Positions 1 through 10,028 of a stretch of 64,000 nt of DNA are shown one piece after another. The translations under genes were made by a program, and so were the position numbers. Source of the stretch: Tragulus kanchil (taxonomy: Eukaryota > Chordata > Mammalia > Artiodactyla > Tragulidae); the NCBI GenBank assembly GCA_022376925.1, contig JAIOJX010000026.1:203638900-203702899 (forward strand), given 5' to 3'. Within the stretch, counting starts at the first letter, position 1, and the number at the start of each line of letters is the position of its first letter. A model generated the notes under the pieces. That model searched no databases, had not been told where the DNA came from, and saw only the letters and a list, made by a program, of their open reading frames with translations.

Positions 1-364
1 CCAGCCTACACATCCCCTCCATGGCACAACAGAGCATCACCAGTTGCTAGTTTGACAAGTTTTCAAAAGCTTTAAATTCAAACACATCTTTCTGGTTCCT
101 GAACTCACTGGCACCTGTTCCTCTCTTACTGCTGTCCCCTAAGCCTAAAACCGCAGGATAATCTTTGCCTTTCCCCTCTGCACATCTACCACTCACCTTC
201 CTCCTATTAACCCTTGATTAATTATCCAAGTTCAGTAAAGCTTCTTTTTTTAAGTTCTTTTTATTGATTCTCTCTAGCCTTTCCCTCTGACATACTACAT
301 CTGAGCTGCCACAATCTAATGGCACTGTAATCTGAGGGGCTGCCAATGGCCTTCTAATCAACAA
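1..364. other. No gene recognised; weakly L2-like
   Basis: This C/T-rich stretch has no credible coding region. Its composition and a few phrases resemble L2 LINE 3' sequence, and similar material continues at 657-860 after the SINE. The assignment to L2 is tentative. Confidence 0.35.
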
Positions 365-377
365 CTGAAATAGCTTT

Positions 378-643
378 TTTTTTTTTTTTTTTAGGCCACT
401 TCTATTGGTCTTTCATTTATTTCCATCTTTGTTCTTTGGCCTGCATGGGTCTCCCATCGCAGTGGCCTCTGTTGCTGCAGGGCAATGGCTCTGGGCGCAT
501 GCGCTCCAGAGCTCCGGCTCAGTAGTTGGACACATCAGTCTAGCCGCTCTGTGGCACATGGGATCTTCCCAGGCCAGGGATCAAACCGGCGCCCCTTGCA
601 CTGCAAGGCAGTGTCCTTACCCACTGGACCACCAGGGAAGCCC
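378..643 (-). mobile_element. CHR-like tRNA-derived SINE
   Basis: Read on the minus strand, it has a tRNA-like head beginning gggcttccctggtggtcc, a body containing the palindromic stretch gagcgcatgcgc, and a 3' end running into an A-tail (T-run at 376-392). The flanks carry a 13-bp target-site duplication, ctgaaatagcttt, at 365-377 and 644-656. The duplication and A-tail imply L1-type mobilisation. Confidence 0.9.
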
Positions 644-864
644 CTGAAATAGCTTTATTCTCGGTCTCCATTCTACTTGTCTTTTTGAAATGTCAGAAAC
701 TGATGAGAAATTCCTTCTGAAAATTATTCTTGGCCACTGGCTCTGAAGACAGTATTACTCTGACCTTGTTTCCCTACCTCAGTCTCTGCAGATCAATTTT
801 CCTCCTTCTACTCCATAAACATGGTGTTCTCCTAGATGTATCCTCACCCTTGTGCCCTTTGTTG

Positions 865-1059
865 TTGTTGCTAATTAGTCACTACATCTGTGTGACTCTT
901 TGCCACCCAGGCTCCTCTGTCCATGAGATTTCCCAGGCAAGAATATTGGAGTGCGTAGTCACTTACTTCTCCAGGGGACCTTCCTTAGCCAGGGATCAAA
1001 CTCACATCTCCTGCATTGATTGGTGAATTCTTTACCACTGAGCCACCAGGGAAGCCCTT
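865..1059 (-). mobile_element. Bov-tA SINE
   Basis: On the minus strand the tRNA-like head (gcttccctggtggctcag) is followed by the BovB-derived tail typical of Bov-tA. The other end is a GTT repeat, ttgttgttgttg at 857-871. These SINEs are ruminant-specific and use BovB machinery. Confidence 0.9.
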
Positions 1060-1428
1060 CTGCTCTTTAGGCAGCTGTAAATTCCCCTTTTTAGCACATT
1101 AAAAACTGCTGTTACGCTCTACCTCACCAGCCTACACATCCCCTCCATGGCACAACAGAGCATCACCAGTTGCTAGTTTGACAAGTTTTCAAAAGCTTTA
1201 AATTCAAACACATCTTTCTGGTTCCTGAACTCACTGGCACCTGTTCCTCTCTTACTGCTGTCCCCTAAGCCTAAAACCGCAGGATAATCTTTGCCTTTCC
1301 CCTCTGCACATCTACCACTCACCTTCCTCCTATTAACCCTTGATTAATTATCCAAGTTCAGTAAAGCTTCTTTTTTTAAGTTCTTTTTATTGATTCTCTC
1401 CTAGCTTTCTTTCTACTATCCCATTGTT

Positions 1429-1615
1429 AGACCAGGAGTTGGCTAAGTACAGTCCACAATCTGCCACTTATTTTTGTAAATAAAGTTTTATTAGAAGGCA
1501 GCCATGTCCATTCATGCATGTGTTACACATAGTTTTCCTCACACTCCACCAGCTCAGGTGAGGAGTTGCACAAGGACTGTATGACCAGAAAATCCAAAAT
1601 TATTTACTGTCTTTG
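1429..1615. mobile_element. Ancient DNA-transposon fossil, hAT/MER-like
   Basis: The order of phrases (a gttggctaa start, then tttttgtaaataaag, ttttattagaaggcagcc, and tatttactgtctttgac) matches a mammalian-wide MER-type hAT fossil that I recognise but cannot name with confidence. It is diverged and non-coding. Confidence 0.6.
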
Positions 1616-1623
1616 ACTTTAAT

Positions 1624-1770
1624 AGGACTTCCCCTGGTGCCTCAGATGGTAAAAATTCTGTCTTAAATGTGGGAGGCCTGGGTTTGATCCCTGGAGAAGG
1701 AATGCCTACCCACTCCAGTATTCTTTCCTAAAGAATTCCATGGATAGAGGAGCCCAACAGGTCAAAGTTC
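1624..1770 (+). mobile_element. Bov-tA SINE, 3'-truncated
   Basis: The head (aggacttcccctggtgcctc) and the middle (cactccagtattctttcct) match the Bov-tA plan. The usual 3' end is missing or diverged beyond about 1770. Confidence 0.8.
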
Positions 1771-1789
1771 AAGTGCTCCCGATTTAGGC

Positions 1790-2440
1790 CCTTTGTAGCA
1801 CATACATAAACTGCTTCAAGGGCCCCTAACCATCTTCCATTGCAAGTTTCATGCTTCCACTAATCTTCCTAACATCTGGTTAATTTTCCTTAAACATCAT
1901 ATTAGAAATATTATTCTCTTGCTCAAAAATTATGGGACTTTCCATTATGTTCAAGATAAAAGTGCAAAGACAGTGCAGCATCTCATATATCTCTGTCCTT
2001 TATGTCATGACAAGTATTGTGCTGGACACCAAGCAGCACATAAGTACCACAGTCTTTGCCTTCAAAGATTCTTTCATTCTGGTCTCAGGACTTCTCAGCC
2101 TGAGTTCCCACTGCTCTACATCTTCATCCCCCAAAAGCTCCTGATTCAGTCATTCTAATTCACTTACAGTTCCCAGGCAGGCTTTACTGTCTTACATTTT
2201 GCTCTTCTGAGTCTTCATTCTTGCTATTCACCAAACCAGAACAGGTGCTTTTGTGTCCATACACTCCATCCTTTCTTTCAAAATCAAATTAAGGTATGAC
2301 CTAGCCTATCTACAATGTCTTTCTTGGCCTTTCTTGAACAGAACTTTCTCTGCTAACAGCACAGAACTTATTCTATATGGCTAACTTGGCAATGTTGTTC
2401 TGTTTTCTTCCTTAAATTCTGTATTCATCCCAGCTCCCCC
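1790..2440 (+). mobile_element. L2 LINE fragment, diverged
   Basis: The pyrimidine-rich text and phrase order (ttctcttgctcaaaaattat, a section resembling tttccattatgttcaagat, then later ctgtattcatcccagctccc) follow L2 3' sequence. It is old and heavily decayed, with no coding potential. Confidence 0.5.
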
Positions 2441-2458
2441 AGTAATTTTAACAAAGCA

Positions 2459-2677
2459 TACTGCTGCTGTTGCTTGTTACATCCTTCAGCCATGTTCAAC
2501 TCTGCGACCCTATGGATCGTAGCCTGCCAGGCTACTCTGTCCATTGAATTCTCCAGGAAAGAGTACTGGAGTGGGTTGTCATGCCCTCCTCCAGGGGAAC
2601 TACCCAACTCAGGGAATGAGCCCTGGTCTCCTGCATTGCATGCTGATTCTTTACCACTGAGCCACCAGGGAAGTCCC
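2459..2677 (-). mobile_element. Bov-tA SINE
   Basis: On the minus strand it begins gggacttccctggtggctca and ends at a GCTGCTGTTGCT stretch. It has the complete tRNA-like head plus BovB-derived tail and sits within or at the end of the L2 fragment. Confidence 0.9.
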
Positions 2678-2859
2678 TAACATAGCATACTCTATATTAA
2701 AAGTTCAGGTTAACCTCCACAGATACTTTTCAAGGAATAAACATATTAATAAATGGCTTGTTGAAAGCACACATAATATACATCTTTGATTCTTGCTCCC
2801 CTCCGCCCCGACCTCACCCTTTCCCCTTCAGAAAACATCTGTCTGTGTCTAGGGACATT

Positions 2860-3040
2860 TTTGATTTTCACTAAAGAGGGACTGGGACGGGAAGATGGTG
2901 CGAATGACCTCTAGTGGGTGGATACCAAAAATGCTTCTAAACATCAACATGCACAGGACAGCTCCCCACTACAAAGAACTGTCCTGCCCCAATGTCAACA
3001 AGGCTGAAGCTGAGTGTCCCTGTTGTAAATCAATTCTTTA
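2860..3040 (+). mobile_element. hAT-type MER fossil
   Basis: Phrases such as gacctctagtgggtgg, gcttctaaacatcaacatgc, acaggacagctccccac and aatgtcaacaaggctg follow a common mammalian hAT (Charlie-group) MITE. A second, independent member of the same family lies at 58170-58345. Its exact subfamily cannot be set by eye. Confidence 0.65.
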
Positions 3041-3241
3041 CTAAGTTGGGATCTTAGAAATGTCACATATACAAACATAGCAAAAGAAAATAATATTTGT
3101 TAAATATTTTCTTCTAAATAGTTACGGTTTGTGTTACTTTGATGGAAAATATCAGTTTTCATTCTAATCCCAAAGAAAGGGAATGCCAAAGAATGTTCAA
3201 ATTACTGTACAACTGCAGTCATCTCATAGGCTAGCAAGGTA

Positions 3242-3827
3242 ATGCTCAAAATCCTTCAAGCTAGACTTCAGCAGTACATGAACGGAGAACTTCCAGATGT
3301 ACAAGCTGGATTTAGAAAAGGCAGAGGAACCAGAGATCAACTTGCCAACATCCATTGGGTCACAGAGAAAGCGAGGGAATGCCAAAAAAAATCTACTTCT
3401 GCCTCACTGATTATGCTGAAACCTTTGGCTCTGTGGATCACAAATTCTTAAATATATGGGAAAATTCTTAAATGTAGAAAATCTTTAAAGAGATGGAACC
3501 AGCTTACCTATCTTCTGAGAAACCCGTACACAGATCAAAAAGTAACAGTTACAACCAGACATGGAACAAAGACTGGTTCAAAATTGGGAAAGGACTACAA
3601 CAAGGGTGTATACTGTCACTCTGCTTATGTAACTTATGTACAAAATACATCATGCCAAATGCCAGGCTGGCTGAATCACAAGCTGGAATCAAGATTGCCA
3701 GGAGAAATATCAACAACCTCAGATATATAGATGATACCACTGTAATGGCAGAAGGCAAAGAGGAACTAAAGAGTCTCTTGATGAAGATAAAAGAAGAGAG
3801 TGAAAAAGCTAGCTTAAAACTCAACAT
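3242..3827 (+). pseudogene. BovB reverse transcriptase fragment (broken)
   Basis: Two open pieces, 3242-3451 and 3493-3827, encode consecutive parts of the RTE-type reverse transcriptase. The first has the finger-region VQAGFRKGRG block, and the second has the GCILS and YIDD blocks. They are separated by a frame break near 3400, where a run of seven or more As follows ggaatgcc, and by a stop. The alanine-to-isoleucine change in the catalytic motif and the SINE insertion straight after LKLNI rule out function. Confidence 0.85.
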
Positions 3828-4099
3828 ACCGGTTTCCCTGGGGGTCCATGGGTAAGGACACTGCCTTGCAGTGCAGGGGCCGCTGGTTCAATGCCTGGGC
3901 TGGGAAGATCCCAAGTGCTGTGGAGTGGCTGGACCAATGTGTCCAACTACCGAGCTGGAGCTCTGGAGCGCATGCGCCCAGAGCCAGTGCTCTGTGACGA
4001 GAGAGGCCACTGCAGTGGGAGGCCCACCCAGGCCATAATGAACAAAGATAAATAAATGAAAGATCAATAGAAGTAGCGAAAAAGAAAATGTTTTTTTAA
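3828..4099 (+). mobile_element. CHR-like tRNA SINE inside BovB
   Basis: The element starts with the tRNA-like head (tttccctgggggtccatggg) and shares the ctggagcgcatgcgccca body and the gatcaatagaagtagc 3' end with the other members here. A 12-bp target-site duplication, aaaactcaacat, flanks it at 3816-3827 and 4100-4111. It therefore inserted after the BovB was in place. Confidence 0.92.
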
Positions 4100-4789
4100 A
4101 AAACTCAACATTCAAAAAACTAAGATCATAGCATTCAGTCTCATCACTTCACGGCAAATATAAGGGCAAAAAGTGTAAACAGTGACAGACTATTTTCTTG
4201 GGCTCCCAAAACACTGCAGATGGGTGACTACAATCACAAAATTAAAAGACTCCTGCTCCTTGGAAGAAAAACTATGACAAACCTAGACAGCCTATTAAAA
4301 CAGTAGAGACCATCAGTTTGACAACAAAGGTCCATATAGCTAAAGCAGTGGTTTTTCCAGTAGTCATGTATCAATGCGAGAGTTGGACCTTAAAGAAGGC
4401 TGAGCATCAAAGAATTGCTTTCAAATTGTGGTGCTAGAGAAGACTCCTCGGAGTCTCTTGGATAGCAGGAGATCAAACTAGCCAATCCTAAAGGAAATCA
4501 ACACTGAATATTCATTGGAAGGACTGATGCTGAAGCTGAAGCTCCAATACTTTGGCTACCTGATGCAAAGAAATGACTCATTGGAAAACACCCTTATGAT
4601 AATGAACATTGAGGGTAGGAGTAGAAGGGATCAACAGAGGATGAATTGGATGGTATCACCAGCTCCATGGACATGACCTGGAGCAAACTTTGGCAGATAG
4701 TGAAGGACAAAGAAGCCTGCTGTGCTGCAGTTCATAGCACACAAAGAGTTAGAGATGACTTAGCAACTGAACAACAACTTCAGTGGAAA

Positions 4790-5279
4790 ATAAAGAACTG
4801 AAAGATGTTGAATACCTATTTGGCTACATGCTGGCTTTTTCTTCTAAAAGGGTAAGCCCAGCTATTAGTAACCCAGATATAATATATAATCACTGGGAAA
4901 CTTGAAAGAAAGCACATATAAAGGAACTCACCAACTTTGGCAACATATACTAGCTGTGGAATATCTCAGTGCTTACGGGTGTCATGGTAGTAGGATCAAG
5001 CTGCTGTCTTATGTAAAGTGTCATCTCTAAATCTGAAGGCCCCAGAGCTTAGTCCTTTCAATTTGTCTCTATCTAGACTTAATCTCTTGGTCATCTCAAC
5101 TAATAATGGTTCTTTAAATATCATCAATGCCGTGAAGCCTCCCTAACTTATATTTCAAGTGCGACCTTCTCTCCCAGGTTCCAAATGGTTACGACTAACT
5201 GACTCTGCAACATTTCCATTCATCTTTTCTAATATTAGGTAAAACTTTATGTCCCTATTAACCCAGCTACTTTATTCTC
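4790..5279. other. No gene recognised
   Basis: AT-rich to mixed sequence downstream of BovB. The later part (from about 5030) has C/T-rich phrasing reminiscent of L2. I see no reading frame or RNA gene. Confidence 0.4.
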
Positions 5280-5890
5280 TCACGGCAAATATAAGGGCAA
5301 AAGTGTAAACAGTGCAGTTTTTGGGTGACAATCACAAAATTAAAAGACTCCTGCTCCTTGGAAGAAAAACTATGACAAACCTAGACAGCCTATTAAAACA
5401 GTAGAGACCATCAGTTTGACAACAAAGGTCCATATAGCTAAAGCAGTGGTTTTTCCAGTAGTCATGTATCAATGCGAGAGTTGGACCTTAAAGAAGGCTG
5501 AGCATCAAAGAATTGCTTTCAAATTGTGGTGCTAGAGAAGACTCCTCGGAGTCTCTTGGATAGCAGGAGATCAAACTAGCCAATCCTAAAGGAAATCAAC
5601 ACTGAATATTCATTGGAAGGACTGATGCTGAAGCTGAAGCTCCAATACTTTGGCTACCTGATGCAAAGAAATGACTCATTGGAAAACACCCTTATGATAA
5701 TGAACATTGAGGGTAGGAGTAGAAGGGATCAACAGAGGATGAATTGGATGGTATCACCAGCTCCATGGACATGACCTGGAGCAAACTTTGGCAGATAGTG
5801 AAGGACAAAGAAGCCTGCTGTGCTGCAGTTCATAGCACACAAAGAGTTAGAGATGACTTAGCAACTGAACAACAACTTCAGTGGAAAATA
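5280..5890 (+). mobile_element. Second copy of the BovB 3' end
   Basis: This repeats the BovB sequence at 4151-4770 as part of overlap duplication 2. It is not an independent insertion: the non-BovB flank continues identically after it. Confidence 0.9.
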
Positions 5891-6389
5891 AAGAACTGAA
5901 AGATGTTGAATACCTATTTGGCTACATGCTGGCTTTTTCTTCTAAAAGGGGTAAGCCCAGCTATTAGTAACCCAGATATAATATATAATCACTGGGAAAC
6001 TTGAAAGAAAGCACATATAAAGGAACTCACCAACTTTGGCAACATATACTAGCTGTGGAATATCTCAGTGCTTACGGGTGTCATGGTAGTAGGATCAAGC
6101 TGCTGTCTTATGTAAAGTGTCATCTCTAAATCTGAAGGCCCCAGAGCTTAGTCCTTTCAATTTGTCTCTATCTAGACTTAATCTCTTGGTCATCTCAACT
6201 AATAATGGTTCTTTAAATATCATCAATGCCGTGAAGCCTCCCTAACTTATATTTCAAGTGCGACCTTCTCTCCCAGGTTCCAAATGGTTACGACTAACTG
6301 ACTCTGCAACATTTCCATTCATCTTTTCTAATATTAGGTAAAACTTTATGTCCCTATTAACCCAGCTACTTTATTTCTCTCCTGGAAAG

Positions 6390-7514
6390 CTGTCATCCAT
6401 GCAGGTACTCACAATTCAATCTTCCTCCATCTTGGAGCCCCTCTATTTTTACCTGTGACCTCCCCCTCATTTTCCATGCTAGGCAAACATTGACACTAGA
6501 GAATCATGCACAGGTTTCTTACTGCCTCAGTATGGAAATGACACACACATCACTTCCCCTAACCTAGCCATACAACACTGTCTAAGCATAAAGAGGCTCA
6601 GAAGCTTCATCCCAGATGCACCACAGAATTATGAAAGATTGGTGAAAGCACAGCAACATCTGTTGCCGCCTGTAAAACTGAACTCCTGATCTCCACCCTC
6701 AACCTGTTCTTTCTAACTCATTCCAACTGAGTAAATGCCTAATCCATCCTTCCCACTGCTCATGACAAAGACATAAAAGTAAGGTCCTTCCCCCACAATC
6801 CATGTCCAACCTTTCAGCAAGTTGCCTTGACTCTACATTCAAACTGTATCCTGAACTCAACCATCTCTCACTACTCTACTGCTATCTTGTCCATTTCACA
6901 TCTGGATATTTAGAATAGCCCAGTTTCTACTCTTGACCTCATACAGCCCATTTTCAATACAGCAGACATTCTGATCTTTCGAAAACTTGAGTCCCATCCT
7001 GTCGTCCATACACTCAAAACACTCTGATTGCTTCCCATGTCACTCAGAGAAAAGCTCAAGGTCTCATAATGGCCTAAACACCTCTATACAATCTGCACCC
7101 CCTCACCTCTACACTCCCATCATGATCACTTCCTTGTCTCCCCCTTGATTATCCCACCACTGCCACCAACAGTGACCTCCTTTCTGTTCCTCAACCATAT
7201 CAGGCAGGGTGCCATCTCACTTTTTTCACAATTGTTGTTTCTTCTAACCAAAATCCAGTCTTCCCAGATACCCACATGGCTCCTTTAAATTTTGCACGAT
7301 GCCGTCTTCTCAGTGACAGCTCCCTGACCACTCTCCAAAAACCACCTCTTGTCCCACCCACATAGCTCAGCTCCAGAGCTTCCTGTCTTCTCTCTGCTTT
7401 ATCTGGTTTTTCTAGATACACTATTACTTTCTAGCATCCAGTATTGGTTTCCTGTTCATTGTGCCCCACCAGAGCATAATAAACTCCATGCAAATTATAT
7501 TTGTCTGTTTTGTC
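6390..7514 (+). mobile_element. L2 LINE 3' region, long fragment
   Basis: The order of phrases is that of L2: ctgtaaaactgaactcctga, then gattgcttcccatgtcactc, aaaagctcaaggtctcataa, cagatacccacatggctcc, ctccctgaccactctcc and a closing ttgtctgttttgtcca. It is a comparatively well-preserved fragment of about 1.1 kb. Open stretches in it are chance. Confidence 0.85.
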
Positions 7515-8598
7515 CATCTTGGAGCCCTCTATTTACCTGTGACCTCCCTCATTTTCCATGCTAGGCAAACATTGACACTAGAGAATCATGCACAGGTTTC
7601 TTACTGCCTCAGTATGGAAATGACACACACATCACTTCCCCTAACCTAGCCATACAACACTGTCTAAGCATAAAGAGGCTCAGAAGCTTCATCCCAGATG
7701 CACCACAGAATTATGAAAGATTGGTGAAAGCACAGCAACATCTGTTGCCGCCTGTAAAACTGAACTCCTGATCTCCACCCTCAACCTGTTCTTTCTAACT
7801 CATTCCAACTGAGTAAATGCCTAATCCATCCTTCCCACTGCTCATGACAAAGACATAAAAGTAAGGTCCTTCCCCCACAATCCATGTCCAACCTTTCAGC
7901 AAGTTGCCTTGACTCTACATTCAAACTGTATCCTGAACTCAACCATCTCTCACTACTCTACTGCTATCTTGTCCATTTCACATCTGGATATTTAGAATAG
8001 CCCAGTTTCTACTCTTGACCTCATACAGCCCATTTTCAATACAGCAGACATTCTGATCTTTCGAAAACTTGAGTCCCATCCTGTCGTCCATACACTCAAA
8101 ACTCTCTGATTGCTTCCCATGTCACTCAGAGAAAAGCTCAAGGTCTCATAATGGCCTAAACACCTCTATACAATCTGCACCCCCTCACCTCTACACTCCC
8201 ATCATGATCACTTCCTTGTCTCCCCCTTGATTATCCCACCACTGCCACCAACAGTGACCTCCTTTCTGTTCCTCAACCATATCAGGCAGGGTGCCATCTC
8301 ACTTTTTTCACAATTGTTGTTTCTTCTAACCAAAATCCAGTCTTCCCAGATACCCACATGGCTCCTTTAAATTTTGCACGATGCCGTCTTCTCAGTGACA
8401 GCTCCCTGACCACTCTCCAAAAACCACCTCTTGTCCCACCCACATAGCACAGCTCCAGAGCTTCCTGTCTTCTCTCTGCTTTATCTGGTTTTTCTAGATA
8501 CACTATTACTTTCTAGCATCCAGTATTGGTTTCCTGTTCATTGTGCCCCACCAGAGCATAATAAACTCCATGCAAATTATATTTGTCTGTTTTGTCCA
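6428..8598. repeat. Overlap duplication 3
   Basis: Copy 1 is 6428-7514 and copy 2 is 7514-8598, both inside L2-derived sequence. Near the start, C-, T- and C-runs are all longer in copy 1 than in copy 2. One substitution, tagctcag at 7370 versus tagcacag in the later copies, is not a homopolymer change. Confidence 0.95.
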
Positions 8599-8660
8599 CC
8601 AAGTATTTCCAACATTTAAACCCATGCTTCAAATACAGCAATTTTTTACAAATATTCATT
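7514..8660 (+). mobile_element. L2 LINE 3' region, second copy with true 3' end
   Basis: This duplicates 6428-7514 through overlap duplication 3, then continues into the genuine L2 tail (caccaagtatttcc and the ttcattgaat ending near 8660). The continuation here shows what followed 7514 in the underlying sequence. Confidence 0.85.
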
Positions 8661-8885
8661 GAATATATTAGTAGCCACTGCCCAAATCTCATTTTAAAAT
8701 ACTGATAACTCTAGAACTTAACAACTTACAACCATATATTAAACTAAAATTTGGAGTTAGACAGAAATTTTAATATATTCATTTTTTTGGCCTTACATTA
8801 GCAAAGTTCTTGACAGACAGTAAAGAATCTTTAACTATCTATCTAATTGAATTATTATCCAATTTTAATATATTTGGCTACCTTA
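8661..8885. other. No feature seen
   Basis: AT-rich unique sequence between the L2 tail and the Bov-tA SINE that received the L1. It is repeated at about 9766-9990 by overlap duplication 4. Confidence 0.5.
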
Positions 8886-8922
8886 ACCAGGTGGCACGAG
8901 TGGTAAAGAACATGCCTGCCAA
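8886..8922 (+). mobile_element. Bov-tA SINE, 5' piece, split by L1
   Basis: The start of a Bov-tA head (caggtggcacgagtggtaaag) is cut at the L1 target site. It resumes at 20619 after the L1 poly(A). The last 18 bases are one arm of the L1 target-site duplication. The same piece reappears at about 9992-10028. Confidence 0.85.
8905..8922 (+). repeat. L1 target-site duplication, left arm
   Basis: aaagaacatgcctgccaa precedes the L1 5' end and recurs at 20619-20636 after the poly(A). Fifteen bases (from gaacatg) are unambiguous, since the leading As merge with the poly(A). The nick on the other strand would be at TTT/A, as expected for L1 endonuclease. A duplicate of this arm lies at 10011-10028. 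Confidence 0.93.
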
Positions 8923-8932
8923 GGGTGGACCT

Positions 8933-8943
8933 AAGATGGCGGC
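8933..8943 (+). promoter_or_regulatory. YY1-type site at the L1 5' end
   Basis: aagatggcggc matches the YY1 core and lies 11 bases into the element. In human L1 a YY1 site near the 5' end directs the correct transcription start, so the same role is inferred. A duplicate is at 10039-10049. Confidence 0.75.
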
Positions 8944-10028
8944 GTAGAAGGACGTGCACTCATCTCTCCTGCAAAATCGCCTGAATTGCGACGAGTTCCT
9001 GGGAAACCATCGACGAAAGGAGGTTGGATCTGATCACAGAGAGGACACCCCACATCGAAGAACAAAGGAGAAGCCGCATCAAGACGGTAGGAGGGGTGCA
9101 ATCGCACTTTTAAAAGTCAAACCTCATACCCGCCGGAGAGGCTGGGCGGGCCAAAGGCGCAAAGCCTGTTGCAGATCAAAACCCGGTGAGGAGCACTAAC
9201 ACCCACAAGGGACTGAGCCAGACCTGCTTTGGAGGGTCCAGGTGCCCCTTGAGCTAGAAGTGCCCTTGAGCAGGCCTCGAAAGGGCGGCACTCAGTTCCC
9301 TTTGGAGGAGGTTACCATTAACCTGATCACAGAGTCGCCGAAGAGGACTGGAAAGTCTCTGCGCACTGTGATCCGGGAGAGACGAATAGCGATCCCGCAT
9401 GAGACTGAGCCAGACTCACCTCTGAGTAACCTGACGTCTCCCGCGGTGGCGGGGGTCGACGGTGGCCTGCAGCAGGGTCGGGGCACTGTGGAAGTGCTTC
9501 CCATAGAGCTCCTGACCACTCTCCAAAAACCACCTCTTGTCCCACCCACATAGCACAGCTCCAGAGCTTCCTGTCTTCTCTCTGCTTTATCTGGTTTTTC
9601 TAGATACACTATTACTTTCTAGCATCCAGTATTGGTTTCCTGTTCATTGTGCCCCACCAGAGCATAATAAACTCCATGCAAATTATATTTGTCTGTTTTG
9701 TCCACCAAGTATTTCCAACATTTAAACCCATGCTTCAAATACAGCAATTTTTTACAAATATTCATTGAATATATTAGTAGCCACTGCCCAAATCTCATTT
9801 TAAAATACTGATAACTCTAGAACTTAACAACTTACAACCATATATTAAACTAAAATTTGGAGTTAGACAGAAATTTTAATATATTCATTTTTTTGGCCTT
9901 ACATTAGCAAAGTTCTTGACAGACAGTAAAGAATCTTTAACTATCTATCTAATTGAATTATTATCCAATTTTAATATATTTGGCTACCTTAACCAGGTGG
10001 CACGAGTGGTAAAGAACATGCCTGCCAA

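Larger units (their letters stand above)
1..1401. repeat. Overlap duplication 1 (copy 1 only partly in window)
   Basis: Positions 1 to about 275 recur at 1127-1401, an offset of 1126. Sequence after 275 does not match sequence after 1401, so the simplest reading is that copy 1 began about 850 bp before the window, ended near 275, and copy 2 is 276-1401. The last bases of copy 1 are frayed: copy 1 reads tctctctagcc where copy 2 reads tctctcctagct. The upstream extent is inferred. Confidence 0.8.
3145..4775 (+). mobile_element. BovB (RTE) LINE 3' part, interrupted by a SINE
   Basis: This is the 3' half of a BovB retrotransposon. Translated stretches show RTE reverse transcriptase features: VQAGFRKGRGTRDQ at about 3300, QQGCILS at about 3600, and the active-site block with YIDD where YADD is usual (about 3728). 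Stops and frameshifts separate the pieces. A CHR-like SINE splits it at 3828-4099, and the 3' region resumes at 4112 through C-terminal phrases to about 4770. The element is dead by sequence. Confidence 0.92.
4151..6379. repeat. Overlap duplication 2
   Basis: Copy 1 is about 4151-5279 and copy 2 about 5280-6379, directly abutting. It cuts through the BovB 3' half and unrelated flank. The start of copy 2 is garbled: about 35 bp of BovB present at 4185-4230 is missing. A G-run before gtaagccc differs by one base (4848 versus 5946). Confidence 0.95.

Noticed and set aside
9242..9553. Open frames in the CpG-rich L1 5' end
   Set aside because: GC-rich sequence has few stops by chance. The frames change at the artefactual junction at 9509 and do not match ORF1 or ORF2.
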